A stretch of DNA of 64,000 nt from Paludibacteraceae bacterium (lineage in GTDB: Bacteria; Bacteroidota; Bacteroidia; Bacteroidales; Paludibacteraceae), in the NCBI GenBank assembly GCA_024401645.1, contig JAKSKR010000009.1:23299-87298 (forward strand), read 5' to 3'. Both the position numbers and the translations under genes were made by a program. Below, one piece after another: positions 44,863 to 54,639 of this stretch; the stretch's first letter is position 1; each line of letters opens with the position of its first letter. Below the pieces are notes generated by a model. The model was not told the DNA's origin. It made no database searches and saw only the letters and a program-made list of their open reading frames with translations.

Positions 44863-45945
44863 ATGAAGATGCATAATTTTAATGCTGGACCTTCAATCCT
44901 CCCACGTGAGGTTATCGAAGAAACAGCTAAGGCAGTTTTAGATTTCGAAGGCCACGGTCTTTCAATTCTTGAAATCAGCCACCGCGCTAAGTACTTCCAA
45001 CCAGTTGTTGACGAAGCTGAAGAATTGTTCAAGAAGTTGCTTAACATTCCTGACGGTTACAAGGTTCTCTTCCTTGGTGGTGGTGCTAGCTTGGAATTCT
45101 GCATGATCCCTTACAACTTCCTTCACAAGAAGGCTGGTTACGTTAATACTGGTGTTTGGGCTAAGAAGGCAATGAAGGAAGCTAAGCGTTTCGGTGAAGT
45201 TGTTGAAGTTGCTTCTAGCGCCGACACTACTTACAACTATTTGCCAAAGGGTTACACCGTACCAACTGATTTGGATTACCTCCACATCACTACTAACAAC
45301 ACTATTTACGGTACTGAACTTCACGCTGATCCTAACGTACCTGTACGTTTGATCGCCGATATGTCTTCAGATATCTTCTCTCGTCCTATCGACGTTGCAA
45401 AGTACGATTGTATCTACGGTGGTGCTCAGAAGAACTTGGCTCCTGCTGGTGTTACTTTCGTTATCGTTAAGGAAGATGCTCTTACTAAGGCTGAAGGCGA
45501 AATCCCAACTATGTTGGATTACCGCACTCACACTGCAAACGGTTCTATGTTCAATACTCCTCCAGTATTGCCTATCTACACTGCTCTTTTGAACCTTCGT
45601 TGGATTGAAAAGCAGGGTGGTGTTAAGGAAATGCAGCGCCGTGCTGAAGAACGTGCTAACTTGCTTTACAACAAGATCGACAACAGCAAGATCTTCAAGC
45701 CAACTATCGCTGACAAGAACGACCGTTCTTACATGAACATCTGCTTCGTTTTGAAGGACGAACTTCTCGACCGCAAGGAAGAAATCGAAAAGGATTTCAT
45801 GGCATTCGCAACTGAAAGAGGTATGGTCGGCATCAAGGGTCACCGTTCAGTAGGTGGTTTCCGTGCTTCTTGCTACAACGCTCTTCCTTTGGAAAGTGTT
45901 AAGGCTTTGGTTGACTGCATCGACGAATACGAAAAGAAGTTCTAA
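44863..45945 (+). CDS. serC: Phosphoserine aminotransferase
   Basis: SerC converts 3-phosphohydroxypyruvate to phosphoserine with glutamate and PLP, in serine synthesis (and related vitamin B6 steps). The start [11 protein letters not shown] is diagnostic. [11 protein letters not shown] marks the PLP phosphate-binding loop, [12 protein letters not shown] holds the PLP lysine, and the C-terminus has [13 protein letters not shown]. The length of 360 residues is normal. Codons are strongly biased (GCT, GTT, ACT, AAG), unlike many neighbours, suggesting high expression. It is followed by serA, with a terminator hairpin between. Confidence 0.97.
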   Translation: MKMHNFNAGPSILPREVIEETAKAVLDFEGHGLSILEISHRAKYFQPVVDEAEELFKKLLNIPDGYKVLFLGGGASLEFCMIPYNFLHKKAGYVNTGVWAKKAMKEAKRFGEVVEVASSADTTYNYLPKGYTVPTDLDYLHITTNNTIYGTELHADPNVPVRLIADMSSDIFSRPIDVAKYDCIYGGAQKNLAPAGVTFVIVKEDALTKAEGEIPTMLDYRTHTANGSMFNTPPVLPIYTALLNLRWIEKQGGVKEMQRRAEERANLLYNKIDNSKIFKPTIADKNDRSYMNICFVLKDELLDRKEEIEKDFMAFATERGMVGIKGHRSVGGFRASCYNALPLESVKALVDCIDEYEKKF

Positions 45946-45965
45946 TACAATAGGATAAACAACTT

Positions 45966-46007
45966 GCAGAAAGGCCGGCTGACTAAGCAAGCCTTTCTGC
46001 TTTTTTT
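45966..46007 (+). terminator. Terminator-like hairpin between serC and serA
   Basis: GCAGAAAGGC and GCCTTTCTGC arms followed by seven T, 20 bases after serC and 17 before the serA ATG. It would separate the two genes or attenuate readthrough. Confidence 0.8.
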
Positions 46008-46023
46008 AATACTTATACAAAAA

Positions 46024-46944
46024 ATGACAAAAGTTCTTATAGCAACTGAAAAGCCATTCAATGGCGCTGCTGTTGCACAGATTGAAGGCATTCTTGTAAA
46101 TGCTGGTTTCGAAGTAGCAAAACTTGAAAAGTATACCGAAAAGTCTCAACTCCTCGCTGCTGTTGCCGACGTTGATGCTATCATCATCCGTAGCGACAAA
46201 ATCGATGCTGAAGTTATGGACGCAGCTAAGAATTTGAAGATCGTTGTTCGTGCTGGTGCTGGTTACGACAATGTTGACCTCGAAGCTGCTACTGCTCACA
46301 AGGTATGTGTTATGAACACTCCTGGCCAGAACGCTAACGCTGTTGCTGAATTGGTATTCGGCTTGCTCGTATTCGGCGTTCGTAACTTCTTTAACGGTAA
46401 GTCTGGCTCTGAATTGATGGGCAAGAAGCTTGGTATCCTTGCATTCGGTAACGTTGGCCGTAATGTTGCTCGTGTTGCAAAGGGCTTCGGTATGGAAGTT
46501 TACGCTTACGATGCATACTGCTCTGCAGAAAAAATCGAAGAAGCTGGTGTTAAGGCTGTTGCAAACCAGAACGAATTGTTCAAGACTTGCGACATCGTTT
46601 CATTGCACATCCCTGCAACTGCTGAAACAAAGAACAGCATCAACTACGCTATGTGCAACCAGATGAAGAAGGGTGCTATCCTTATCAACACTGCTCGTAA
46701 GGAAGTTATCAACGAAGCTGAATTGCTTAAGTTGATGGCTGAACGCGAAGACTTCAAGTACATCACCGACATCATGCCAGAAGCTGATGCTGAATTCAAG
46801 AAGTTCGAAGGCCGTTACTTCTCAACTCCTAAGAAGATGGGTGCTCAGACTGCTGAAGCTAACACTAACGCTGGTGTTGCTGCTGCTAACCAGATTGTTG
46901 GTTTCATCAAGGAAGGTATCACAAAATTCCAGGTTAACAAATAG
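46024..46944 (+). CDS. serA: D-3-phosphoglycerate dehydrogenase, short form
   Basis: SerA oxidises 3-phosphoglycerate with NAD as the first step of serine synthesis. ATG 46024 (MTKVLIATEKPF) is chosen; upstream codons run through the terminator hairpin. Motifs: VRAGAGYDNVDL, NTPGQNANAVAEL, the NAD loop LGILAFGNVGRNVARVA, INTARKEVI (catalytic Arg area), and the terminal IMPEAD/NAGVAAANQ region. At 306 residues it lacks the C-terminal ACT domain, so serine feedback by that domain is absent. Codon bias is as strong as in serC. It has no clear promoter of its own. Confidence 0.95.
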   Translation: MTKVLIATEKPFNGAAVAQIEGILVNAGFEVAKLEKYTEKSQLLAAVADVDAIIIRSDKIDAEVMDAAKNLKIVVRAGAGYDNVDLEAATAHKVCVMNTPGQNANAVAELVFGLLVFGVRNFFNGKSGSELMGKKLGILAFGNVGRNVARVAKGFGMEVYAYDAYCSAEKIEEAGVKAVANQNELFKTCDIVSLHIPATAETKNSINYAMCNQMKKGAILINTARKEVINEAELLKLMAEREDFKYITDIMPEADAEFKKFEGRYFSTPKKMGAQTAEANTNAGVAAANQIVGFIKEGITKFQVNK

Positions 46945-46988
46945 TAAACCGTTTGCCTTACTTTCTGTAGGGTAATTTAATAAAAAAG

Positions 46989-47030
46989 GCGGAAGCGAAC
47001 CTTAATAGGTGTGCTTCCGCTTGTTTTTTG
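46989..47030 (+). terminator. Intrinsic terminator after serA
   Basis: GCGGAAGC and GCTTCCGC arms followed by TTGTTTTTT. Between here and pnp (about 220 bases) I see no gene or clear promoter. Confidence 0.8.
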
Positions 47031-47250
47031 TGGCTACGGTAGAGATTTAATGAATTAGCAAAGATTGCTCTTTAACGAGAAGGAATGGCAACTCTTGTAT
47101 CTATCCTTAAAAATTGTTAGCAATGCTTTATTTTTTTTCGTCTTCCGATACTTGTTTCTGTAAAAATGTTGTAAATTGCCAAATAGTTTAAAAGAAAATG
47201 TAATCGGCTGCTATGTTGTAGCCAAATGATGTTTAAATTTTTGTAGAATC

Positions 47251-49632
47251 ATGATGATTAAACCCACACCAATTGAGAAGACAATTGACTTGGGTGATGG
47301 AAGGACCATCACTATTGAAACAGGTAAATTAGCAAAGCAAGCGGACGGATCAGTGATGGTAAAGTGCGGTGGTACATACCTCCTCGCAACTGTAACTAGT
47401 GCTACAGAGGCTAAGCCCGATACCGATTTCATGCCACTTACTGTTGAGTACAAGGAAAAGTTCGCATCTGCAGGTCGTTTCCCTGGTGGCTTTACCAAGC
47501 GTGAAGGTAAGGCTTCTGACTATGAAATCCTCATTGCTCGTTTGGTAGACCGCGCATTGCGCCCTCTATTCCCAGATAACTACCACGCTGACACTTTCGT
47601 CAACATCACTCTTTTCTCTGCAGACCCAGACGTTATGCCAGATTCTTTGGCTGGTTTGGCTGCATCTGCTGCTATTGCAGTTTCTGACATTCCTTTCCAC
47701 GGCCCAATTTCTGAAGTGCGTGTGGCAAGAATTGACGGTCAGTTCAAGATTAACCCTACTTACTCTGAATTGGAGCGTGCTGACCTCGAATTGATGGTTG
47801 GTGCTACATATAAAGACATCTCAATGGTAGAAGGTGAGATGGACGAGGTTTCGGAAGAAGTTATGCTCGAAGCTCTCAAGTTCGCTCACGAAGCTATCAA
47901 GAAGCAGTGTATCGCACAGGAAGAGTTGGCTGCTATGGTTAACAAGCCTAAACGCGAATACTGCCACGAGGTTAACGACGAAGAACTTCGTGCCAAGGTA
48001 CGCGAACAGTGCTACGAAAAGGCTAAGAAGGTTGCTCAGAGTGCAATCGCTAATAAGGCTGAACGTGGCCGCCAGTTCGGTGCTATCTACGACGAGTTCA
48101 TCGCTAACAACTTTGCTGGTGTTGAGGAATCTGAAATTCCTGTTGCAATGATTCAGCGTTACTACCACGACGTTGAACGCGATGCTGTTCGCCGCGTATT
48201 GCTCGACGACCGCATCCGTCTCGATGGCCGTAAGACCGACGAAATCCGTCCAATCTGGTGCGAGGTTGGTTACTTGCCTGGCCCTCACGGATCTTCAATC
48301 TTTACCCGTGGTGAAACCCAGTCTTTGTCAACTGTTACCCTTGGTACTAAACTCGACGAGAAGTTGCTCGACGAAGCTACCGTTCAGGGTACCGAAAAGT
48401 TCCTTCTTCACTACAACTTCCCTCCATTCGCAACCAACGATGCTAAACCACAGCGTGGCGTAGGCCGTCGTGAAATTGGTCACGGTAACTTGGCATTGCG
48501 TGCATTGAAGAGAATGATTCCTGAAGATCTTCCTTACACTGTACGTGTCGTTTCCGACATCCTCGAATCTAACGGTTCTTCTTCTATGGCTACCGTTTGT
48601 GCTGGCTGTTTGGCCCTTATGGATGCTGGTGTTAAGATTAAGAAACCAGTTGCAGGTATTGCAATGGGTTTGATTTCTGATACTGAAAGCGACAAGTACG
48701 CTGTACTTTCTGATATTCTTGGTGACGAAGACCACCTTGGCGATATGGACTTCAAGGTTACTGGTACCCGCGACGGTATCACTGCAACCCAGATGGATAT
48801 TAAGGTTGACGGCTTGAGCTACGAAATCCTTGCAAAGGCTCTCGAACAGGCTCGTCTTGGCCGTTTGCACATCCTTGGCCTCATTGAAGAGACTATTCCT
48901 GCTCCACGTGAAGACTACAAGCCTCACGTACCTCGCATCATCAAGTTCAACGTTCCTAAAGATATGATTGGTGCTATCATCGGTAAGGGTGGTGAAACCA
49001 TTCAGGGTATGCAGAAGGAAACTGGCGCTACTATCACTATTGAAGAAGTTGGCGACCATGGTGAAGTTAGCATCGCATCTCCAAATAAGGAAAGCATCGA
49101 TGCTGCAACTGCAATGATTAACCGCATCATCGAGGTGCCTGAAGTTGGCAAGACTTACAAGGGTATTGTAAAGAACTTGGCTGCATTTGGTGCATTCGTT
49201 GAAATCCTTCCTGGTAAGGATGGTTTGTTGCACGTTTCTGAACTCGATTGGAAGCGCATTGAAAATGTTGAAGACGTATTGAAGGAAGGTGACGAAATTG
49301 AAGTGCTCTTGAAGGAAATCGATCCAAAGACTGGTAAGCTTCGTCTTTCACACCGCGACCTTCTTCCAAAGCCAGAAGGTTATGTAGAACCAGAAGCTCG
49401 TCCACGTGCTCCACGTGAAGGTGGTGACCGTGGCCCACGTCGCGATGGCGACCGTGGTGGTTTCCGTGGTGACCGTGGCCCTCGCCGTGATGGTGACCGT
49501 GGTCAACGTCGCGATGGCGACCGTGGTGGTTTCCGTGGCGATCGCGGTCCTCGTGGCCCTCGTTTCGAAAATGGTGGTAACGACCAGCAGAACGAAAGCG
49601 GTAACGACCAGAATAATGGCGACCAGCAGTAA
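47251..49632 (+). CDS. pnp: Polyribonucleotide nucleotidyltransferase (PNPase)
   Basis: The enzyme degrades RNA 3'-5' phosphorolytically. Two RNase PH-like domains are visible ([11 protein letters not shown] and [11 protein letters not shown] in the first; [14 protein letters not shown] and [11 protein letters not shown] in the second). A KH domain ([13 protein letters not shown]) and an S1 domain ([29 protein letters not shown], in two parts) follow. The last 75 residues are an unusual Arg-Gly-rich repeat tail ([15 protein letters not shown] units) ending in an Asn/Gln-rich stretch. Start: ATG 47251 or 47254. Codon use is that of a highly expressed gene. Confidence 0.96.
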   Translation: MMIKPTPIEKTIDLGDGRTITIETGKLAKQADGSVMVKCGGTYLLATVTSATEAKPDTDFMPLTVEYKEKFASAGRFPGGFTKREGKASDYEILIARLVDRALRPLFPDNYHADTFVNITLFSADPDVMPDSLAGLAASAAIAVSDIPFHGPISEVRVARIDGQFKINPTYSELERADLELMVGATYKDISMVEGEMDEVSEEVMLEALKFAHEAIKKQCIAQEELAAMVNKPKREYCHEVNDEELRAKVREQCYEKAKKVAQSAIANKAERGRQFGAIYDEFIANNFAGVEESEIPVAMIQRYYHDVERDAVRRVLLDDRIRLDGRKTDEIRPIWCEVGYLPGPHGSSIFTRGETQSLSTVTLGTKLDEKLLDEATVQGTEKFLLHYNFPPFATNDAKPQRGVGRREIGHGNLALRALKRMIPEDLPYTVRVVSDILESNGSSSMATVCAGCLALMDAGVKIKKPVAGIAMGLISDTESDKYAVLSDILGDEDHLGDMDFKVTGTRDGITATQMDIKVDGLSYEILAKALEQARLGRLHILGLIEETIPAPREDYKPHVPRIIKFNVPKDMIGAIIGKGGETIQGMQKETGATITIEEVGDHGEVSIASPNKESIDAATAMINRIIEVPEVGKTYKGIVKNLAAFGAFVEILPGKDGLLHVSELDWKRIENVEDVLKEGDEIEVLLKEIDPKTGKLRLSHRDLLPKPEGYVEPEARPRAPREGGDRGPRRDGDRGGFRGDRGPRRDGDRGQRRDGDRGGFRGDRGPRGPRFENGGNDQQNESGNDQNNGDQQ
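49420..49560 (+). repeat. Arg-Gly tandem repeat coding region
   Basis: Imperfect direct repeats built on GGTGACCGTGG and CGCGATGGCGACCGTGG encode repeated GDRG and RRDGDRG units at the PNPase C-terminus. Confidence 0.8.
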
Positions 49633-49657
49633 TCTGTTGGTTTAGATATTAGAACAG

Positions 49658-49692
49658 ATGCGGGTGCGATGTTTTTGCACCCGCATTTTGTT
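49658..49692 (+). terminator. Intrinsic terminator after pnp
   Basis: ATGCGGGTGC and GCACCCGCAT arms, then TTTGTTTT. The same T run supplies the TTTG of the next promoter. Confidence 0.8.
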
Positions 49693-49719
49693 TTCTTGGC
49701 ACTATATGAATTAACTTTG
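49687..49719 (+). promoter_or_regulatory. Promoter of the methyltransferase gene
   Basis: TTTG (49687-49690), 21 bases, TAACTTTG (49712-49719), 20 bases before the ATG. Confidence 0.55.
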
Positions 49720-49738
49720 CGGATAATATGACTTTATC

Positions 49739-50443
49739 ATGAAAGGCAAGACTGTACAACTTGGTAAATATTCCTATAACAAAGAATGGCATAATGGCCC
49801 GTTTATGACCTTTGTGAAAAAGGTTCTATGCAAAATAGCTCTTTTCTATGACTATATTTGGGATTTAATTATTTGCCATTGCTCGTTGGTTAAATATGTT
49901 CCTTCCATTTATCGAGAATCGTTAGGTGGAACTGGTAGCCAGTCTTCTCCTTATTGGGTTCTTGACGAGATATTCTGTAATATCACTCTTACTGAAAATG
50001 ATAGCTTTGTGGATGTTGGTTGCGGAAAAGGAAGGGTTTTAGCCTTTCTATTACGCAATAAGGCCAAGTGCTCAATTTCTGGAATAGAACTGAATGAGGA
50101 GGTAGCCAATTATGCAAAAGCATGGTCGAAACGTTATCCTAACGTGACTGTCTTAAACGAAAATGCTTTTGAAATTGATTATAACCAGTTTACGGTTCTT
50201 TTTTTGTTCCGTCCCTTTGAAACTGAAACTTTCCGGAAATTCATTGAAAAGATAGAACAGGAAATAAGTCATCCGATACGTTTTATCTATTATGCCGATA
50301 CCCAAAGCGGAAATCTGTTAAAGGATAGACCTGGTTGGCTTATGAAACAACGTAATTGGGTTTGGAAGAAATATGGTCTTTATCTGTCGATGATTCCTCA
50401 ACGATGGTCCGAGTGGACCTATACACCTAGTGCTAAAAACTAA
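49739..50443 (+). CDS. Class I SAM-dependent methyltransferase
   Basis: The Rossmann-type motif I is clear (DSFVDVGCGKGRVLAFLL), with motif II acid in ISGIELNEE and a post-I strand ending NENAFEIDYNQFTVLFLFRPF. The N-terminal about 70 residues contain a hydrophobic stretch (KIALFYDYIWDLIICHC) that may sit at the membrane. The substrate is not predictable. The gene is AT-richer than pnp before it and uses rarer codons, compatible with lower expression or acquisition. Single gene with its own promoter. Confidence 0.85.
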   Translation: MKGKTVQLGKYSYNKEWHNGPFMTFVKKVLCKIALFYDYIWDLIICHCSLVKYVPSIYRESLGGTGSQSSPYWVLDEIFCNITLTENDSFVDVGCGKGRVLAFLLRNKAKCSISGIELNEEVANYAKAWSKRYPNVTVLNENAFEIDYNQFTVLFLFRPFETETFRKFIEKIEQEISHPIRFIYYADTQSGNLLKDRPGWLMKQRNWVWKKYGLYLSMIPQRWSEWTYTPSAKN

Positions 50444-50496
50444 ACAAACGAAAAATCGGGCGTAAACTGTTGTGTGTACCTTTTGTAATTTAAACG

Positions 50497-51474
50497 CTAT
50501 TCTCCGGGAAATTTACAGCCCCATTCGTAACGCAGGGCATCCATCATCTTCATCATACGCAGGGTTTCGCTGTGTGGCATGTATGGCGTTTCAATTTCGC
50601 CCTTCTCCATGGCTTCAATAGCGGCCGTTACCTGATATTCGTAACCTGTTATCTGTTCGGGTGCCTTATATTCGGCTACGATTTGGAAATCGCCATTCTC
50701 AACGGTCAGCTTTTGCGGATTGTTGATGTTGTCGACAATGATGCAGCCTTTGTCGCCCGATACGACACCCATTCGGTCGGTGTGGGCCAGCATGCTGGTG
50801 TTCAGCACAGCCATCCTTTCATCTGTAAATACTTGCGTGATGCTCGATTGTGCGTCTACTCCTGTGTCTAGTTTGGTGCATACGCTGGTTGTTGAAACAA
50901 TGTCGCTGCCAAAGACCATTGCAGTGAAGTTAAGCGGATAAATACCCACGTCTAGTAGTGCACCTCCGGCTAGCTCTGGTTTCATTAGGCGTTCCTTGCC
51001 AAGCATGGTGTAGCCCAGGTTGGCGGTAATGGTGTGCGGTTTGCCAATGGTACCGTTCTTTACGAGCTCTACTAGCTTGTGGTAAAGTGGCATGAAGCGA
51101 ATCCACATGGCTTCGGTGACGAAAATGTGTTTCTCTTTGGCAAGGTTCAGCACTTGTTCTGCCTGCCTTGCATTTGCTGTGAACGCCTTTTCACAAAGTA
51201 GAGCCTTGCCCTTCTCAAGGCACATGATTGCTTGCTGAAAATGGTGCGAATGTGGTGTTGCAATGTAAACCAAATCTATATTCGCATCATCGGCCAATGC
51301 TTCGTATGAGTCGTATGCAACTGGAATATTGTACTGATTTGCAAACTCTTTAGCCTTGTCCATTGAACGCGAAGCAATGGCGTATGCTTCTACGCCTTTC
51401 ATTTTTATGAGGGTTTGCGCCATTTTGTGGGCAATCCATCCTGCTCCAATAATTCCAACCTTATATGTTTTCAT
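50497..51474 (-). CDS. Gfo/Idh/MocA family oxidoreductase
   Basis: The true start is ATG 51474 (MKTYKVGIIGAGWIAHKMA), giving the NAD(P)-binding GxGxxA/G loop at the N-terminus; a longer open frame upstream crosses a terminator. Conserved blocks: DLVYIATPHSHHFQQA, the EKAFTANARQAE lysine region (CEKxFT), and LLDVGIYPLNF with the catalytic-type Asp and Tyr. Length 325 residues. Substrate probably a sugar or related diol. A promoter with TTG-N19-CATCTTTG (minus strand, about 51500-51530) precedes it. Confidence 0.92.
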   Translation of the reverse strand: MKTYKVGIIGAGWIAHKMAQTLIKMKGVEAYAIASRSMDKAKEFANQYNIPVAYDSYEALADDANIDLVYIATPHSHHFQQAIMCLEKGKALLCEKAFTANARQAEQVLNLAKEKHIFVTEAMWIRFMPLYHKLVELVKNGTIGKPHTITANLGYTMLGKERLMKPELAGGALLDVGIYPLNFTAMVFGSDIVSTTSVCTKLDTGVDAQSSITQVFTDERMAVLNTSMLAHTDRMGVVSGDKGCIIVDNINNPQKLTVENGDFQIVAEYKAPEQITGYEYQVTAAIEAMEKGEIETPYMPHSETLRMMKMMDALRYEWGCKFPGE

Positions 51475-51553
51475 GTTATGTAAAGTGTGTTGTTTTTTGC
51501 AAAGATGAGAAATTGTTGCGGCTTTCCAATTCCTTTTTACAGTTTTATATGAG

Positions 51554-51585
51554 AAAACCTCTGCCTTTTGCAGAGGTTTTTCTAT
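51554..51585 (-). terminator. Intrinsic terminator of the lipoprotein gene
   Basis: AAAACCTCTGC and GCAGAGGTTTT arms; symmetric, so it may also work in the other direction. Confidence 0.7.
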
Positions 51586-51590
51586 GTCTG

Positions 51591-52712
51591 TCAGAATTGG
51601 GCATCCAATTTCATTGGTACGTACTTGTACATTTGCTGGTACGTACAGGTGTCGCTTAACAGCGAACTGCTGAATGCGTCTGAACAATAGCCATACCCTT
51701 TAAGTCTGTTCTTTAGCTGAACAATGTGCCATTTCTGCAAACGGTTGGTTGCATTGTCGTAAAGGGCTTCTTGTTTCTCGTTCAGTTTGCCCGATAGCAC
51801 GCGGCGGGCATAAATGTAGGCCATCCATGCTTTCTGCTCGTTAAGTAAAGCTTGCAGCTTTTTCCCGAAACCAATCTCTTGGGTGGCTTTAATGTCTTTT
51901 ATGAAGACGTTGTATTCGTCGTAGTAGGCATACTGGTCACTCAATTTCTCGTAAAGCGTGTCGTTAGTGGTGTAGTTCGGTTTCTTCAGCGAGAAGTAGA
52001 AATCGAGGTCAGCCTTTGTCTTTGCGCTGTTTTGGGCTTTGGTCAGTCCTGTCATGGCATCGCTTGGCGCGTTTCCGTTGTTCAGGGCTCTCAATAGCTT
52101 GCGTTGTGTTGTTACAACTTGTTTCCATGCCAGTCGTTCGTTCTCAAGGCTTTTGGCAATGGCCTTGTTCTCGGGCATGTCGCTTAACTGTTTCTGGAAA
52201 TAATACGATATGTAGATGCCGTATATGGCTTCCAATTGCTTGTCTTGGCCTTCGTTGTCAAGATTCAGGTCCCTGCTGTCTTGCGAACGGAATTGGTTGA
52301 CCAACTGCTCCATCTGTGCAAAGTCTTGTCCGTTACCGGTTTTCAGTCGGTCTGCCTTGGTCGATGCCAGGTAGTGGTCTATGCGCCAACCAATCATCGA
52401 ATCCACCACATCGTAGTGTCCGGTCGTTTTGGCAAGCATATAGGCACCATAAATGCCGTTGCTTACATTCCAACGGTCGCGGTGTTCGTTCATAAAGTAG
52501 GGGAAACCAATGTAGCGGTGTCTTTGCGTTTGGGCAAACAGTTGTGCAAAGTTGTCTGTCCAGAATACTTTGGTCGTATCTACCTCTTCTAGGTCGTAGT
52601 TGGTGTCTACCACAACGGTGTCGTCGGCTACCACCTCTGCGGTCTTGGGCTGGCTTTGGCTGCAAGCCGTTAGCAGGGCCAAGATCATGTAGACAGGTAT
52701 GATGTGTTTCAT
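51591..52712 (-). CDS. Lipoprotein of unknown function
   Basis: The signal ends in the lipobox ILALLTAC (Cys17). The mature 357 residues begin with an acidic linker (EVVADDTVVVDTNYDLEEVD) and are then largely helical. Two segments, LENERLAWKQVVTTQRKLLRA and LLNEQKAWMAYIYARRVLSG, resemble the LprI/DUF1311 pattern (a helix with an NEQKAW-type start). The resemblance is weak. No catalytic motif is seen. It is downstream of, and codirectional with, the two membrane sulfatase-fold genes but has its own -7 box (TATATTTG, 52736-52743, minus strand). Confidence 0.75.
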   Translation of the reverse strand: MKHIIPVYMILALLTACSQSQPKTAEVVADDTVVVDTNYDLEEVDTTKVFWTDNFAQLFAQTQRHRYIGFPYFMNEHRDRWNVSNGIYGAYMLAKTTGHYDVVDSMIGWRIDHYLASTKADRLKTGNGQDFAQMEQLVNQFRSQDSRDLNLDNEGQDKQLEAIYGIYISYYFQKQLSDMPENKAIAKSLENERLAWKQVVTTQRKLLRALNNGNAPSDAMTGLTKAQNSAKTKADLDFYFSLKKPNYTTNDTLYEKLSDQYAYYDEYNVFIKDIKATQEIGFGKKLQALLNEQKAWMAYIYARRVLSGKLNEKQEALYDNATNRLQKWHIVQLKNRLKGYGYCSDAFSSSLLSDTCTYQQMYKYVPMKLDAQF

Positions 52713-52784
52713 TTCTTTATGCAGTTTATTCGTCGCAAATATACAATTTTAAACATTCGGTCGCTCATAAACGCTAGCTATTTT

Positions 52785-54632
52785 CTACTTGGTGTAGAAC
52801 ATGTTCAGTTTCTTTATGGCTTCGTTCATTTGTTTTGCGTTCGGCTTGTAATCTTCCTTCAGGTTCAGCTGTGCATCGAAGATGTCGAGGCTGCCCGAAG
52901 GTTTCTTTTCTATAATCACGTTATCTTCTACTATGAAGGCATAGTTCAGGTTGTCACCAACTATGTGCCAGTTCCTGAATGTGGTATCGGTTAGGTAACT
53001 ACCCATACTGTATTCGCTAGGATTGTTTCTTACGCCCATGGCTTCGTGCAGTAGGGTTGGCGCTACGTCGTAGTGGGTCGTGCGGTGGGTGTATGTCTTC
53101 TTCTCCTTACCGGGTTCGTAGTAAATGAACGGAACGTGTATCTGTGGGTAGGTGTAGTTACTGCCATGTCCCCAATAGTTCTTGTGGTTCTCGTTGAACT
53201 CTTGGCCATGGTCGCCTGTAATGACAATGATGGTGTTCTCCAGCAATCCTTTCTCTACAAGTTTGTCGGTAACCATGCCTATCAGCGAGTCTACTGCCGA
53301 TGCACAATTGAGGTAGAGGTTCCAGAATGGTGTAGGATCCATGTCGTTGTTCAATTGCATATAGTCGGGGTATTCCCAGCTTGGTGTGAATTTCTTTGCC
53401 AAATGTCTAGGGTATTCTTGGCTATGGGTGAGGTCGTAGAACAGGAACGAGAAGAATGGCTGCTTGCAACTGTCGTTTTCCAGGAAATTGACGAAGTCTT
53501 TCGTCAGTTGCACGTCGCGGTCGTATGTGCTTTCACCTGCCGTGTTGGCTTGTATGCCCTTAACCTTGTAGAAAATCAGTTTGGCAAAGTTTGGGTTGTG
53601 TAGCGTTGCACTTGGGAAGGTCTTAATGTTGTAGCCTTTTGCAAGTAATTCGTCAATAATTACAGGACTCACGCCAAGAACGTCAAAATCGTTCCAATAG
53701 TATGACGATGTACTGAAGAATAGACCGAAAATACTACCTCTTGTGCCGTTACTGCTGCTCAAGTGATTGGTAAATGTCGATGCGTTCTTTTCTGCAAATG
53801 CCGTTATTCTTGGCATTACTTCAGGCGTGTAGGCTCTGTAGTTCCACGAGTCTATGGCAATAACGACGATGTTCTTTAGGCCAACACTGTCGCATTCTAT
53901 TGGTTTTAGCGGATAGGTAATTCCTTCGGCCTTTTGACTGCCGAAATCGGCTTTCACAAGGTCGTCTGGCGATATGACGCCCAGCTTTATCATCAGTCGG
54001 TTGGCTGTAAGCGGGAAATAGTAGGGTAGAAGTGGCGAACTGCGTATTACCGATTGCTTCTGTGCAACTGCCGCATAAGCATGAAACAGGTTCGAGAATG
54101 CTAGCAGTACAACTAGGGTAATGATGCTAGGTAAGTATATGCGTTTCAGTTTCTTGCTTAAAAAGGTGGCTAGTAGTCTTAACAAAAGGTTACCTACTAT
54201 GAAAAGCAGGATAATGCCGGCCGATTTAACGTAAACGGCTGTGTCGAACGATATGATTTCGCTCCCTCCTTCTCCAAAGAACAAACTCAATACTATGCCG
54301 TTGATGTGAAACTTGTAGAGTGCGTAAACGTAGGCGTTTATGCAAACAACTATGTTCAGTAGGCAACTTCCAATAATGTGAAGGGTGTTCGCAATCTTCT
54401 CCTTCCCCGTAATGATGGCTACGGGTAAGAACAATGCAAGGAAGGGTATCAACGCAAATAGGGCTGCATGCGAAATGGCTGCTGCCACGTAATAGACCAT
54501 GCCGGCAAAGTCCATGTTGTCTATCTGTGGACTGTTTACAAGGTAGAGTACGAACTGTATGCCTACACTTAAAGTGGTTAAGATGTAGTAAATAAAACCT
54601 TGTTTGAGTAATTCTTTCTTTGCTGTTCCCAT
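52785..54632 (-). CDS. YejM/PbgA-like inner-membrane protein with sulfatase fold
   Basis: Five N-terminal transmembrane helices (residues 15-190) are followed by a linker and a periplasmic alkaline-phosphatase-fold domain. YFPLTANRLMIKLG after the helices resembles the DUF3413 region of YejM. In the periplasmic domain, VVIAIDSWN gives a metal-site Asp, SSSNGTRGSIFGLFF holds a Thr at the nucleophile position as in YejM, and VITGDHGQEFNE and HVPFIYYEP complete the site. YejM regulates lipopolysaccharide synthesis in enterobacteria; whether this protein is enzyme or regulator is open. It lies seven bases after the LtaS/OpgB-like gene. Confidence 0.85.
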   Translation of the reverse strand: MGTAKKELLKQGFIYYILTTLSVGIQFVLYLVNSPQIDNMDFAGMVYYVAAAISHAALFALIPFLALFLPVAIITGKEKIANTLHIIGSCLLNIVVCINAYVYALYKFHINGIVLSLFFGEGGSEIISFDTAVYVKSAGIILLFIVGNLLLRLLATFLSKKLKRIYLPSIITLVVLLAFSNLFHAYAAVAQKQSVIRSSPLLPYYFPLTANRLMIKLGVISPDDLVKADFGSQKAEGITYPLKPIECDSVGLKNIVVIAIDSWNYRAYTPEVMPRITAFAEKNASTFTNHLSSSNGTRGSIFGLFFSTSSYYWNDFDVLGVSPVIIDELLAKGYNIKTFPSATLHNPNFAKLIFYKVKGIQANTAGESTYDRDVQLTKDFVNFLENDSCKQPFFSFLFYDLTHSQEYPRHLAKKFTPSWEYPDYMQLNNDMDPTPFWNLYLNCASAVDSLIGMVTDKLVEKGLLENTIIVITGDHGQEFNENHKNYWGHGSNYTYPQIHVPFIYYEPGKEKKTYTHRTTHYDVAPTLLHEAMGVRNNPSEYSMGSYLTDTTFRNWHIVGDNLNYAFIVEDNVIIEKKPSGSLDIFDAQLNLKEDYKPNAKQMNEAIKKLNMFYTK

Positions 54633-54639
54633 GTTGGGC

